Of a DNA stretch of 64,000 nt, positions 21,256 through 32,756 are shown one piece after another. This stretch comes from Notamacropus eugenii (lineage: Eukaryota > Chordata > Mammalia > Diprotodontia > Macropodidae), in the NCBI RefSeq assembly GCF_028372415.1, contig NC_092875.1, forward strand, positions 193,046,372-193,110,371, written 5' to 3'. The notes under the pieces are model-generated. The model did not search any database and was not told the origin of the DNA. It worked only from the letters and a program-made list of their open reading frames with translations. The stretch's first letter is position 1. Each line of letters starts with the position of its first letter. The translations under genes were made by a program, and so were the position numbers.

Positions 21256-21327
21256 GAATGAGAGAAAGAGGAAGAGACAGAGAAAGAGAAAGACACAGAG
21301 AAAGACATAGAGAAAGAGAGAGAAGCA
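21256..21327. repeat. GA-rich polypurine tract
   Basis: GAGAAAGAGACAGAGAAAG-type units over about 70 bp. Confidence 0.9.
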
Positions 21328-21775
21328 AAAATCTGGAAGCAAGTGGGTGTCTAGCCATTGGAGAATGGCTAAATAAATCATATAGTATATGAATATAATT
21401 AAATAATCCTGCGTCGTAAGAAATGTCAATTACGAAGAGTCCAGAGAAACTCTGGAAGGCATATAAACTGATGCAGAGTAAGTAAACCGAACCAAGAACC
21501 AATTTACACAAGGACTACAGTAATATAAATAAAAATGGCATTAAAAGACAATAGAATGCTGATCATTTCAGTGACCAGTCTTGACTTGACTACGGAAAGG
21601 TGGTGGACTATAGGTAAGGAATAAGACATATGTTTGCTGCTAAAGGTAGCTGATGTGCTATTATTATAATTAATCACACTTTGTTTCAGGGAGTAGTTTA
21701 TCATAAGGGAAAGAAATCAGGGTTTATTAGGAAGTGCAAATGATGGGAGAAAAGCATCAATAAAATGTTTTTTAA
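21328..21775 (+). mobile_element. L1 LINE 3' end (marsupial type)
   Basis: CTAGCCATTGGAGAATGGCT, 'ctggaaggcatataaactgatg' and 'gaaccaagaaccaatttacac' match the end of L1 ORF2 and the 3' UTR. Related stretches lie at 31560-32060 and 56690-57340. Confidence 0.75.
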
Positions 21776-23034
21776 ATCCATATTTCCCCAGAAATTATTA
21801 TTTGGTACTAATTTCAAAGACAGAACACTGGGCTAGACAGATGATAGCCTCACCCAGTATGAAATAATTATATTCTTATATTAAAAGCCAGAGGGTATAA
21901 TGATGCAAGAAAAGAAAAAGGAGATAGAAGGGGTACAACTCTCTCCCTCAATACCTACTCTTGCCATAGCATAAAGGATACTCATAGTGTTTACAGGGCT
22001 CAAAATTCAGCCCAGTATGGAAATTAGACATTTATACTGAATATATATTATTTTTTTTTTTTGAGTACAGGGGGAAATCCTCTTACAATGAACTTGTAGT
22101 GAGGGAAAATCTGTTTATTGTGAAGTAAAAGGAAAGTCCCAATTGTTATCCTGCATCATGTGCACCAAAAAAAAAAAAAAAGTCAATAGTGTTCCAAAGT
22201 GTATTATATCTAAACTAAACTGCAAAAAGTAGCTTTTTAGCATCATATGCAAACGATCTCTGGAAATTAGCCTAGTTTGCATAATTGCACAGCTGTGGGC
22301 ATTCTGGCTTCCAAAATTCAGGAGGCATCTTGATAGCATGTGTCAGGCCTATAAAGGGGTTAATTTCTAAACCAGCCACTTCTGTATACAGATGGAAACA
22401 GAGACCCACCATCAATGTTTAATCAATCAATCACTTATTCTTATATCAGGTTTGTTGTAGCATCCATCTGGAGAGAGTAAAGGAGTAAGAGAGTTTTGAA
22501 AGGGTAGACTGGAGGCAGAGGTCTATTCAAAGGTCAGACAAGTTCCCTTTAGCTTTGCCCCAGTGATTTTAGTTAAGCTTAGGGTTTGTTAATCTCTTCT
22601 GCTTAATGGAAGCAATTATTATAGTTTTAACCCACCTGTGAAATTCTTAAACGCTTTACACTGAGTACAACATTTTAGGCCATCCTAGGTGATAAGCTAA
22701 CAAATCTCAGCCTCAGGGGGCTTCTTCCCATCTTCAGAATAATTATCCAGTTAATTGGTGGAGTCCATTTCTTGACCAGATCTATAAAATCCCAGTTGGC
22801 TTTTGTTCTCCCACTCACCATAACCACCTGACCTGCCACTTTTAGGGTTGAGGCATTGTTTCTCCTCCCCAAATGTGAGCCCTAGTCAAGCAATTTATTT
22901 TCTGTTTCCAGTTTCCTAATCTGCATCTGTTTATCTCATTTGATCAGAACACAGTGAAAAATAAAATATGCTTTTAGTTAACTTTATTCAAAATGCAAGA
23001 ATTATACCCCTAACTGAACTATCACATCAAAAGT
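21776..23034. other. No gene or confident repeat
   Basis: A poly-T run near 22051 and a poly-A run near 22168 mark possible old retroelement tails. The rest looks unique. Confidence 0.3.
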
Positions 23035-23165
23035 ATGCCCTACTTGATTGTAATTTCCATGAGGACTGGGACTATTTTATTTAATCTTTAGATTCTTCCC
23101 TCACCTCAGTGGCTAGAATAACTCTCTACACATAGGGGATGCTAGATAAATGTTCAACTGAATTG
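23035..23165 (+). repeat. L2 3' end
   Basis: 'tgtaatttccatgaggactggg' and GATGCTAGATAAATGTTCAA match the L2 tail. Confidence 0.75.
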
Positions 23166-23289
23166 AATTAAAACAGGTCAACATGGGAACCAAATGAAAG
23201 AGAAGATGAAATCAACCCAACACTATGGGGAAAGAATAACTCAGAATTTGCATCCTATTGATGGAGACCAAGTCTTGTACCTTTATACA

Positions 23290-23400
23290 TGGACAGCAAT
23301 ACCTGTGTACCTTTGAGCAAGTCACTTAACATCTCTGGACTTTTGTTTCTTCATCTGCCCCTGACCTGTCTTCTGGTTCTAGTTCTCTGGTCCCATAGTA
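23290..23400 (+). repeat. MIR fragment
   Basis: TTTGAGCAAGTCACTTAACA and 'cttctggttctagttctctggtc' are plus-strand MIR words. Confidence 0.65.
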
Positions 23401-24187
23401 TCACTCAACTTTCACAGCCTTTAGAGATCTCCACAGTACTGTACCTATAGTATTAGCCTCCCCAAATCCCAAAATGTCACTAAACCTGTGTGTTTTCAGA
23501 GACTTTCATGTATCAGCTGTCATAGAAGCAAATAATTCATTTATGGGAAATTTAGAGTTCAATATGTATATAGGTAGATATCCATGTTTATACACAGATA
23601 TACATGTATGCATGTATCCATATGTGCATGCACATGTGCATGCAGTTCTAAAAAATGATTGTGGCTAATTTGAAGAAATTCAGTGATCTCTAAGGTACCT
23701 TGCAACCCTAAAATTCCACAATTCTTAAAAGCTGGAATGCATTGTCAGTAGTTTCTTCCTAGTTCATTCAGGGATGCCTAGGTAGCTGACAGAGTTAACT
23801 TGGCCCCCATTACTAAAGAAGCATAAAATTAGTAAGTACTAATGGGAAATGTGAGCTTACTCTCAAACCCTATTATCAACTGGAAGAATTAGCTTGATTT
23901 AACAATTTGAACTGTTGTTTATCTACATGCTCACCCTTCTCCGCTGCGTGCTGTGCAAAATTCCCACAATGCTGTTCACAGGAGGTAGGACTGCTGTGCA
24001 GAACCTTAATGCACATAGCCAGAAGCCAGCTCACACCTGCTGTCTTACCCTAACTCTGAATTAGCATCACAATCAGGAAGCATTTTGTATTCTAAACTTT
24101 TACACCAAAATATTTTGAAAAGAAGGAGAGTAGAGAGAGAAAGAGTGACTCTCATTTAAGCCAAAAGATTCTTTCCCCCATGAAATC
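23401..24187. other. Repeat-poor stretch with a candidate regulatory core (23880-24090)
   Basis: A short TATA/CATGCA patch lies at 23565-23645. The 23880-24090 part has no repeat signature and holds two facing SOX-like cores in AACAATTTGAACTGTTGTTT (23901-23920). Confidence 0.35.
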
Positions 24188-24300
24188 ATAAAACTAGAGC
24201 TGAAAGAGACCTCAGAGTGGTCGTCTACCCTCCTCATTTTACTGATCAGACAACTAAAGCCTAGAAAGCTTAAGAATGACTTGCCCAAGGACATGCAACT
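24188..24300 (-). repeat. MIR fragment
   Basis: 'agagctgaaagagacctcag', CCTCATTTTACTGATCAGAC and ACTTGCCCAAGGACATGCAA are minus-strand MIR. Confidence 0.8.
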
Positions 24301-24500
24301 ACCTCTATGCTATACATATAACATACACATAAGTAAGGAAAGCCAGGGTAATTGACTCATATTAAATATACCATACAGGTATACATACTTCATATGTATG
24401 CATATCACATAGATCACATGTATATACACACAGTCACAGCTTTTTGCACTTTGCCATGTTTCTTCCTGATGGAGTGACAATCAAATACCAAATAGAATTA

Positions 24501-25122
24501 AAGATATTGTAATCATTAAATTCAAATGGAATTTTCTTCATATTATTCTCCCCACAAAAAGGAGGAAAAAAACCTACATCTTCCAGACAAAAGAGAAATT
24601 GAGCAAGAAGAAAGCATTTTGATTAGTGAATTTGTTACATCATCTGCACTTAAACTTGGGTAAATATCCATAAGCAAGGAGCAACTACTAATTTATTAAC
24701 TTGGGGCATAATGGGTGTTCAAGGATGTTTTTTGATCATGGTATTGGTGGTTGTAGTTCCATTGTGAAAGAGAGCCAGTTCTTACCTTATGTCCTTGTAT
24801 CTTGATGAGAATCAGCATTAGCAACAAATATTGACTGGAGGCTGAACCTTTGCTAGGAAATACAATCTATATGTCTTTGGCATTGTAAATTCAAAGTTTA
24901 TTATCTTATACTAACTAATAGTAATGATTTTAAGTAACTAGAAACCAAACAACCAATTACAATTGTAACCAATTTTTTTTAAAAGACATGATTTAAAATC
25001 ATTGAATTTGCCAATAGTTATTCCCTTATAAAAGATCTGATATTATTCTAACATATGCTACCAAATCTGTGATTCAATGGAAAGCAAAGTGAAATTTTTC
25101 AGAAGACCTGAGTCTGAAACCC
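24501..25122 (+). repeat. Unclassified dispersed repeat, copy 1 (longest)
   Basis: AAGATATTGTAATCATTAAA begins a block that matches 25815-26070 over its first ~250 bases and 38190-38623 over its later ~470 bases, for example ATCTTGATGAGAATCAGCAT and AGGCTGAACCTTTGCTAGGA. I see no coding frame, TIR or tRNA-like head. Family unknown. Confidence 0.8.
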
Positions 25123-25334
25123 ATCTCTACTAGCCCATCTATGCCAGGGTCAGAGGTTGCTCATAAATTAATGTGGTAAGGATAAGTGAGAATATACTGG
25201 TCACTGAGCCAGGCAGCTTGAAGTATAGCAAAATGTCCCAGGAGTCTGTTGTGTGTTCAACTCTCTAGGCTGCTGCTATCCAAGGTTCTAGAGAGCTCTG
25301 TAGTATTGATCATTCCCAGACTTTTCACACTATG

Positions 25335-25455
25335 ACTCCAGAATTTTAGACCTGAAAGAAAATTTAGACATTATTTAGTCCAATTCCTTAATTTTACATT
25401 TAAGAAATTTAGGATCCGTAAAGGTGTAATGACTTTTCCAAGATCCAAACAAGGA
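25335..25455 (-). repeat. MIR fragment
   Basis: TTTTAGACCTGAAAGAAAAT, 'cattatttagtccaattcc' and 'tttccaagatccaaac' are minus-strand MIR. Confidence 0.7.
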
Positions 25456-25459
25456 CTAG

Positions 25460-25814
25460 AACCTCCAAGATGAAATATAAATTTCTGCTTGATATTCAAA
25501 GCCCTTCATAATCTATCTGCCCCATTCCTACCTTTCCATTTTTCTTATTCCTTACACCCATCCTGTGTACTCTTTGATTCATTGACATTGACTTCCTTGC
25601 TATTCCTTTAAAAAATACTCTTCCTCTTGGTTCCAAGCATTTTTCTATAGCTGTTCCCCATGCCTGAAATGTTCTCTTTCATCTCTGCCTCCTAGATTCC
25701 CCGATTTCATCCAAGTTCCAGCTAATATTTTATCTTCCACAAGCTTTTCCCCATCCTCCTCAGTCTTAGTGCTTCCCTCTCTCACTCCCAATTTATCCTG
25801 TTTATATTTTGTTT
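25460..25814 (+). repeat. L2 LINE 3' region, left half (split by insertion)
   Basis: GATATTCAAAGCCCTTCATA, 'cccatgcctgaaatgttctc' and TTTATCCTGTTTATATTTTG follow L2 order. The L2 resumes at 26071 after copy 2 of the unclassified repeat. Confidence 0.85.
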
Positions 25815-26070
25815 AAGATATTGTAATCATCAAATTCAAATGAAATTTTTTTCAGATTGCTCTCCCCATGAAAAGGAAAAAACCCTACATCTTCAAGGCA
25901 AAAGAGAAATTGAGCAAGAAGAAAACACTTTAATTAGTGAATTTGTCACATCACCTGAATTTGAACTTGGGTAAATATCCATAAACAGGGAGCAACTACT
26001 AGCTTATTATCTTGAGTCATAATGGCTGTTCAAGAATGTTTGTTGATGATGGTATTGGTGAACATTAGAG
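25815..26070 (+). repeat. Unclassified dispersed repeat, copy 2, inserted in L2
   Basis: AAGATATTGTAATCATCAAA and TGAACTTGGGTAAATATCCA match copy 1. It ends 'gaacattagag', a string that in copy 3 continues into more of the repeat, so this copy is cut short at its right end. It interrupts an L2 at a point where the L2 order resumes on the other side. Confidence 0.85.
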
Positions 26071-26225
26071 TTAAACATAGTTGTTTTCACGTCATCTCCC
26101 CCATTAGACTATAAACTCCTCAAGGGCATGGACTGTCTTTTGATCTTCTTAATATCCCAGCACCTAGCAGAGTACCTGACATAAAGTAGGCACTTAAGAA
26201 ATGCTTATTGACTGACTGAATGACT
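26071..26225 (+). repeat. L2 3' end, right half
   Basis: CCCCATTAGACTATAAACTC, 'ctcaagggcatggactgtc' and 'cttaagaaatgcttattgactgac' complete the L2 begun at 25460. Confidence 0.9.
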
Positions 26226-26650
26226 AGAACTCAGGTCTCTGAACACCTAGTTTGGTGTTGTTCCTACAATGCCGTACTCCTTCTTAGAATGTCTCTACCA
26301 TGTTTCTTATTATACTTCCTGGTTTTCAGCTAAGCAACGAATTCTGGTTGTCTTTCAAAGCACTCTATTCTCCTATACTCCCACTGACCTGAATCAATTT
26401 ACCTGAAACTATGCAGCTCTCAGTAAGCATCTGGGGCCCTGCATGTAATAACAACCTTTAATAGGTCACTTCAAGGTGTAATTTAAAATTTAGTGTCTGT
26501 ATTTACTTCTCTGGAAAATGGAAAATCATATTTCCTCCTGTCCAACCACTTAAGGAAGTTGTGAGCAGTTAACAGTTCAGTATACAGATTAAATGGAATT
26601 TGAAGACCATTTCTTCCATTCTAGTGTCTTCCCAGAACACACAAACACAT

Positions 26651-26688
<38 letters not shown>

Positions 26689-27054
26689 CCACAAGTGCAA
26701 AAGAAAAGTTTCACCAAATTATTTTCACCAAATCAGTCATGCAACTATCTCTTATGGAAAAACAGGTGGATGAGTAATGGTAGAGATTAGTGAAAAGAGA
26801 GCCATGACATTACCTCTATTTGAATGCCTCCTGAGATGTTTGTCAGTCATTTTCTGTTACTCTTTACCACATGGTCCTCTTTTTTCTCACCTTTTTTCCT
26901 TTACCATTCCTACTTTTTTGCATACATTATTTCCTTTCTTCTTTCCCTGCTTTGATTCTATTCCAGCTTTGTCTTAAACCACCTATTGGGCTGAAGACTC
27001 TTCTGCAAAGTCTGCCCAAGAAGACACTCTCACCTGAGAATCAGTCCTTGGAAA
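26226..27054. other. No gene; contains a (CA)n microsatellite
   Basis: (AC)n at 26654-26686. The remainder is unique-looking with a pyrimidine-rich part at 26860-26960. Confidence 0.35.
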
Positions 27055-27428
27055 AGCATTGCTTAAATACTTCTATGTTCCAGGCACTGTGCTAAGAACT
27101 AAGGCTACAAAGAAAGGCAAAAATACCATCCATATCCTTGTAAGGAAATCATATCCTAATGGAGAAAACAACTTGCAAATAACTGTATGTACAAAAAAAT
27201 ATCTTTTATAGACAGAAGGAAATCTCAAAGAGAAGGGTAATAGCAGTTAAGGAGAATAGGAAATGTCTTCAGAAGAAGGTGGGGTGCATGTTAATTCCTG
27301 AAGAAGGCAAAGGAAGTGGAGAGGCAAAGGTGAGGAGGAAGAGCCTTCTAGGTATGGGGGTAGCCAGCACAAAAGTACACAGGAGAGAGATGAATTATAA
27401 TGAGGTGTGAACAACAGTAGGAACACCA
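27055..27428 (-). repeat. L2 LINE, 3' part (continues at 27551)
   Basis: 'acttctatgttccaggcactg' and 'gcaaataactgtatgtac' begin a long antisense L2. Confidence 0.8.
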
Positions 27429-27550
27429 GGGTAAAATGAAGCTGGTCACCTTGCATAGCCTCTCCCTCACTCAAATCAAAGTCAACTGCAAGTCATGTCA
27501 TCATTTTCCTGATGTCATGATCTTCTTTGAAAACAAAGGACAAACACACC
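27429..27550 (+). repeat. 5'-truncated SINE/RTE tail (type B) inserted in L2
   Basis: AAGTCATGTCATCATTTTCC and 'tcttctttgaaaacaaaggacaaac' are the type B tail. Flanks at 27413-27428 and 27551-27566 (AACAGTAGGAACACCA and AACAACAGGAACACTA) agree at 13 of 16 positions, an aged target duplication. Confidence 0.85.
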
Positions 27551-29600
27551 AACAACAGGAACACTAAGGCAGTTGGCTCTTATTACATTTAGAAGGGAAT
27601 AATGTATAAGAAAATTAGAAAGACAGGAAAAGTCAGTTATGAAGACCTTTAAATGTTTAGCAAAAGACTTTACATTTGATCCTGGAGGTAATAAAGAACC
27701 ACTCCATTTTTATTGAGTTTACTGAGTTGAGAGTAAAGGAAAGCATGGACATGTCCAGAACTATTCTTTAGGAAAATCACCTTCACAATGGAGGATGGCT
27801 TGGAGGGGGGAATGGATTGAGGCAGAAAACCAATTAGATGCCAGCTGTCATCATCCAAGTGAGCTGTGATGAGGACCTCAATGAGGGTAGTAGCCTCAAG
27901 TATTCAAGAAATGCTTTGGAGAAAAGAAATGGGAAAGTTTGGCAACTGATTGTGTATACAGTGAGTAAGAGTGAGAAATTGAGAGTAGCATTGAAGTCAT
28001 GAGCCTGAATGATTGAGAGGATAGAGAGGCCTTAAACAGTAATAAGGAAGTTCAGAAAAGGGAAAGAGAAGATAAAACAGTTTCATTTTGTACATGTTTC
28101 GAGATGCAATACCAAACAACTAGTTCAAGATACCCCAAAGGCAGTTGGTAATCCAAGACTGAAGTTCCAGAGAGAGACTAGGACTGGTTATATAGATCTG
28201 GAAACCATTGGAATGGAGACAGTGGATCACTGAACCTATGAGAGCTGGTGAGATCCTCAAATGAAAAAGTATAGAGTAAAACAGAAAAAAGGGCCCAGGA
28301 CAGGCCTTGAGGGCATCCAGAGTTAATGAATATGACATGGATGAAAAATGAGTAAAGAAAAGACTGAAAAAGAGCAGACAGGAGGAAAAGCAGAAGAAAG
28401 CAGTGTCATGAAAACTTTGAGGGAAAAAAAGCATCTTGGAAAAGATACATTTGGAGAAAAATGATATCAAAGGCTGCAGAAAAGTTTAAAATGATGCTGA
28501 TTAAGAAAAAAATTAGATTTGGCAATTAAAAAGTCCCTGATAACTTTAGAGAAAGCAATTTCATTTGAATGATGAAGTCAGAACCTCAGCTGCAAAGAAA
28601 AGAGTGAAAATAGAGGAAGTGGAAGCAAATGGTAGAAAGAATTCAAGGTTGGGGTTTGGCAAGACATGATCAGTGATAGGACAAAGGATTCAAGAATAAA
28701 GGATAGAGCAGAATTGAGTCACTAAGGGGTGGAGATCAAGGAAAGTTAAGAGTGTAATCATTTAAGGGTTGATGTCCTAGGGAAGAACTAAGGGGTAGAG
28801 GAATTGCTGATTATGGTGAAAGTAAGGAAATATCCACAGTTGTAATGTGTAGGAAACAATGGAGTGGAATGATAAGATCTTATAATTAGATAAAGGAGTT
28901 CATTAATTTGGAAGTGGAACACACAGCTGATGGTAAGATCAAGGGTATGACCATCTCTATGTTAGCTGATATGGAGTGAAGGAATAGATCATGAAAAGTG
29001 AATAGATAATAGAACTAGGAAATTAGAGCATTAGAAAGAGCACTAATGTATATTTTGAAGTTCCCTAATGAGAGTCAGAATTGGAGTAGAGAGAAAAATG
29101 TGTCATGCATTGAACTCACTGAGGAAGGCAGGAAGATGTGGTGGTGGAGGGAGAAAATCAATACATAATAGTTACTAAAATTTTGGCTGATTAATTACCT
29201 TATATGGTGTAAACCTCAAAAAGGATGAATTTTTGTGAGATGATGGTAGAAGACAGGTTTGGAAGTGGTAAATGTTGGGCAGCCACAGTATTCTAAGTTC
29301 CCAACAAGACTCAGTGAATCAGGAGGCATGGTGAAAAGGGTGACCAGAGAAGCAGTGTCATCAGAAGGGGCTCAGCTAACAAGTGGTAGATAATAGGAGA
29401 GAGAAAAGAAAAGGAAGTTTTACCAAGCAACATTTCAGAGGGGATAGTGGAAAGGCAGGCAGATCTAAAATGAGATATTGGTGGGTAGAGTTGAGACGAC
29501 TGAGAGTAAGAAAGTAGGCAGCCAGGGATAGGGTTTATATGGCAGAAATAAGGGGCTCAGAATCAGGTAGATAAGGAGACTATAAAGGAGTGGGAATGTG
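27551..29600 (-). repeat. L2 LINE, ORF2 region, long decayed copy
   Basis: The antisense DNA follows L2 from the 3' end up through RT and toward the endonuclease: TACATTTGATCCTGGAGGTA, 'ccatccagagttaatgaatatgac' and TTTGGCAATTAAAAAGTCCC. The minus-strand frame 28120-28470 keeps GFQIYITSPSLSLELQSWIT near the RT active site, but the YADD motif has become HSNG. Many stops. The upper limit is approximate. Confidence 0.75.
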
Positions 29601-30154
29601 TTAACCATTGAAGAATTAGTCCAGCTAGAGTATCAGTAGTTAGAGAGAGACTGATTGAAGGAGGCACTTGATTAGAATGTTCAATAAACTACCTTTTTAA
29701 GGTTTAATCTCAGGGCAGAAAATGATATTGTATGTTGGGAGGTCTCAAAAGTCCTGCTTAATGAGGGAAGTATAGAAACCCATGTCAGAAGGTTGCTAGC
29801 TTTCTCTTAAAAAGGACTTGGGGGATAAGAGTTGAGAGACAAAAGCCTTGTCCCAGGATATTCCCTGTAGTAAAGGGGGTAAATCTTGTCCCCAAAATGT
29901 CTTCTTGGATAGCACAAGATAGTGACCAAAAGTTCTTCTAAATGACTCCCATGATCCTTTACTGGTCAGAGGGAACTAAGGTACTTGGCTGAGCTCAATT
30001 CTCTAGTGGGACACTTATCCACTTTGCCTCTTACTAAGTCTCTAAATTTCAGAACAGCAGTCAATCTATATTAGTAGACAGAACTTCCTCACCAGAAATT
30101 CACTACTTCTTGAAGTGAAATCACAAGTCTAAACAATTTGTAGCAAAGAGGAAC
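29601..30154. other. No gene or repeat recognised
   Basis: Unique-looking sequence, possibly the far 5' part of the same L2. Confidence 0.3.
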
Positions 30155-30362
30155 CTCAGCATAATGGATAGAGAGCAATCCTTGGAGTAAGGAAGATAAT
30201 GGGTTCAAATCATGCCTCAGATATTTTACTACCTGTGCACTCTCTGGGCAAGTCACTTGACCTCTCCATTTTTCAGTTCCCTCATCTGTAAAATGAGATG
30301 GTCCGACTGAGTCAATGACTTCTAAGGTCCATTTCAGTTCTAAATCTATGATCCTATGATAT
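30155..30362 (+). repeat. MIR/tRNA-type SINE
   Basis: 'ataatggatagagagcaatcc', TCTGGGCAAGTCACTTGACC, TCATCTGTAAAATGAGATGG and a 'ctatgatcctatgat' end follow SINE order. Confidence 0.85.
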
Positions 30363-30764
30363 CCAGTAAAACATGGTCTCACAGGACCTCTGTGAGAGAT
30401 AATTCAAATATTTGCTCCAAGGTGGCCCAGCAGAGCACCCTTATGTCATAATTCAGGGGTCATGGATGAGTAAGAGGGTATAGTGTAAAGAGAAGCTATG
30501 ATCTATGTCAAGTTCTTGCAGCAATTCTGAATATCACAACATTCCAATTCAACTTAATGTTGGTCTTGAGCGATCCCTAAGCACTATCTAATAGCTAGAA
30601 TTAGCTAATAAACTTGTCTTGACAGGCTTATCAGCAGATAGACATAGGAGACCCCCTGTACAGAATTTGGATCTTGGCTAGAATCAGTCTCTTCTGTTGG
30701 TCCAAGGAAGCTTAGATAGAAGAGGGACATCAAATAACTGCTTACTCAGCTATTTTTCTAAGTC

Positions 30765-30860
30765 AGAGGTTTTTAAACTGAGGCATATGATAACTATATT
30801 TCAATGCAGTTGGTTTCCATTGCAATCCTATATATTTTACTTTATGCATTTAAAAACACT
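30765..30860. mobile_element. Probable hAT DNA transposon fragment
   Basis: GTTTTTAAACTGAGGCATAT followed by 'tttcaatgcagttggtttcc' and 'ttttactttatgcatttaaaaac' resemble an old hAT-Charlie-type repeat. The right end is not found. Confidence 0.45.
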
Positions 30861-31559
30861 ATGTTGAACCTAGAACTATGCCCTTGTAGGGTTCCTATTA
30901 GAAAAAAAGTCATAAAATACAATAATAAGTGAAAAGCCATAAAAACTTAAATTCTGTGAAAAGTAGAAGGCTGAACATGGTGACGTGTTAGAAATCATAA
31001 CTTAGACACTGAGTCACAACTTAAGATACTGTGACCTATGAAAGCCAAAACAAGAATGTTGTGATCTATATGTGACTAGGATGTGATCAATACACAAATT
31101 TACATTTGGGCATAACATTGACTTAACTCCCAAGTTCATGACTGAGTAGAAAACTAAAAATATCCACCAATCAGTAGTGATGCACTCCATAGCTCTTCCT
31201 CCCTTTGTTTTTTATAATTACCATGGGGATTTTGGGGGTCCTTAGCAGGGAACCACTGAACTATCTGACTTTTGCCCCAGGCTGAAGATTGCCCCTGTTT
31301 TGTAAGTAATCATGATGAATGATTAAACTACTGCCTATAATCAATCTTTGGCCTCTTCTTTTGGTATCAAAAGAACATCCCATGGTTATAGGGGAAGTAC
31401 AGGGTTCTCCAGCCAGGGAAATTCTAGACTTTACAGCCCCCAAAACTATTAAACTGTGCATACCCAGTGACAACAGCTACCACTACTAGATTACACAAAG
31501 AGATCAAAGAAAGAGGAAAGATCTCATATTTACCAAAATATATTGGAACTCTCTAGTCT
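30861..31559. other. No gene or repeat recognised
   Basis: AT-rich unique-looking sequence. Confidence 0.3.
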
Positions 31560-32060
31560 ACGTGGTGTTAAAGAACTGGAAATTGAGGGCATGCCCATCA
31601 ACATGGGAGCAGCTAGACAAGTTGTGGTATATGTATGTGATGGAATATTATTATGTTGTAAGAAATTATGAAAGGGGTAGTTTCCAAGAAACCTAGGAAG
31701 GCTTTTATGAATTGATGCACAATGAATGGAGGGGAAAAAAATCACATAATGACACAAGAGTAGTGTAGAGAGAAACAATGTTGAAAGATTCAAGAACTCT
31801 GATCAACACAATGACCAAACATAATTCCAGAGGACCCGAGATGAAATGTGGTACCTCCTGATAAAAGGGTGATAAACTATCTATAAATAAAGATTTTTTT
31901 TTAACATGGCCGCTGCCAATGTGGGTATTTGTTTTACTTGCCTATACATATTTGTAACAAGAATTTTGTTTTTCTTGCTTTCTCAATTTGAGGGAGAGGA
32001 GGGAAGGAGAGAATGTAGATCTAAAAAGAAAAGAAAACAACTTAAGAATAAAATGATGGT
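31560..32060 (+). mobile_element. L1 LINE 3' end (marsupial type)
   Basis: AGACAAGTTGTGGTATATGT, 'gaatattattatgttgtaagaaatt', 'caagaactctgatcaacacaatg' and a 3' UTR 'ttgcctatacatatttgtaac' match L1 ORF2 end plus 3' UTR. Confidence 0.8.
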
Positions 32061-32556
32061 TCAAACTTTTTTTAAAGAGTATTATGCTAAGAAGGAGTCC
32101 ATCTCACACACACACATGCACATACACATATAGATTAAAAACTTCTGGTCTAGGTAAGGTATAGAGTTGTTGGGGAAGATGAAATAGTCAGCTTCTCTGA
32201 GGGTGAGATTTAATCCTCTTACTAATAGAATGGTTATATAGAGGATGGTTACACATCATATCCTAATATTTGGTTATATACTGAATTCCTGTGTTTTTAC
32301 ATTTTTCACATTTTCCTATGTATATGTAAATATTTGCATCAGGAAATCTCCAAATCAGAGAAATGAAAGTATGATAACATTCACCTTATTTTAAAATGTA
32401 GAATATTCCCCATAGCTATTTTTAGTTTTGGTTCATATTTTATTTTCCGACAAGGATAGAATCAGAGTACACACAGAAGCCTTGCTTCTCAGAGGTGAGA
32501 GCACTGTTAGAATGATAATGAGTAAGAAGTTGCCATACACCAAGTTATATTCACAG

Positions 32557-32649
32557 AATGGATGAATGGATAGATAAATGGATGGATGAATGGATGGATG
32601 GATGGATGGATGGATGGATGGATGGATGGATGGATGGATAGATGGATGA
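32557..32649. repeat. (TGGA)n microsatellite
   Basis: About 20 GGAT units, partly interrupted by ATAGATA and GAAT variants. Confidence 0.95.
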
Positions 32650-32756
32650 AAAAAGCATTTATTTATTATTCAGCTCTTGCTATGTGCAAAGTGCTGTGCT
32701 AACTCAGGATTTGGGAATTGAAAGGGACCTCAGTGGGCAACAACATCTAGGTTGCC

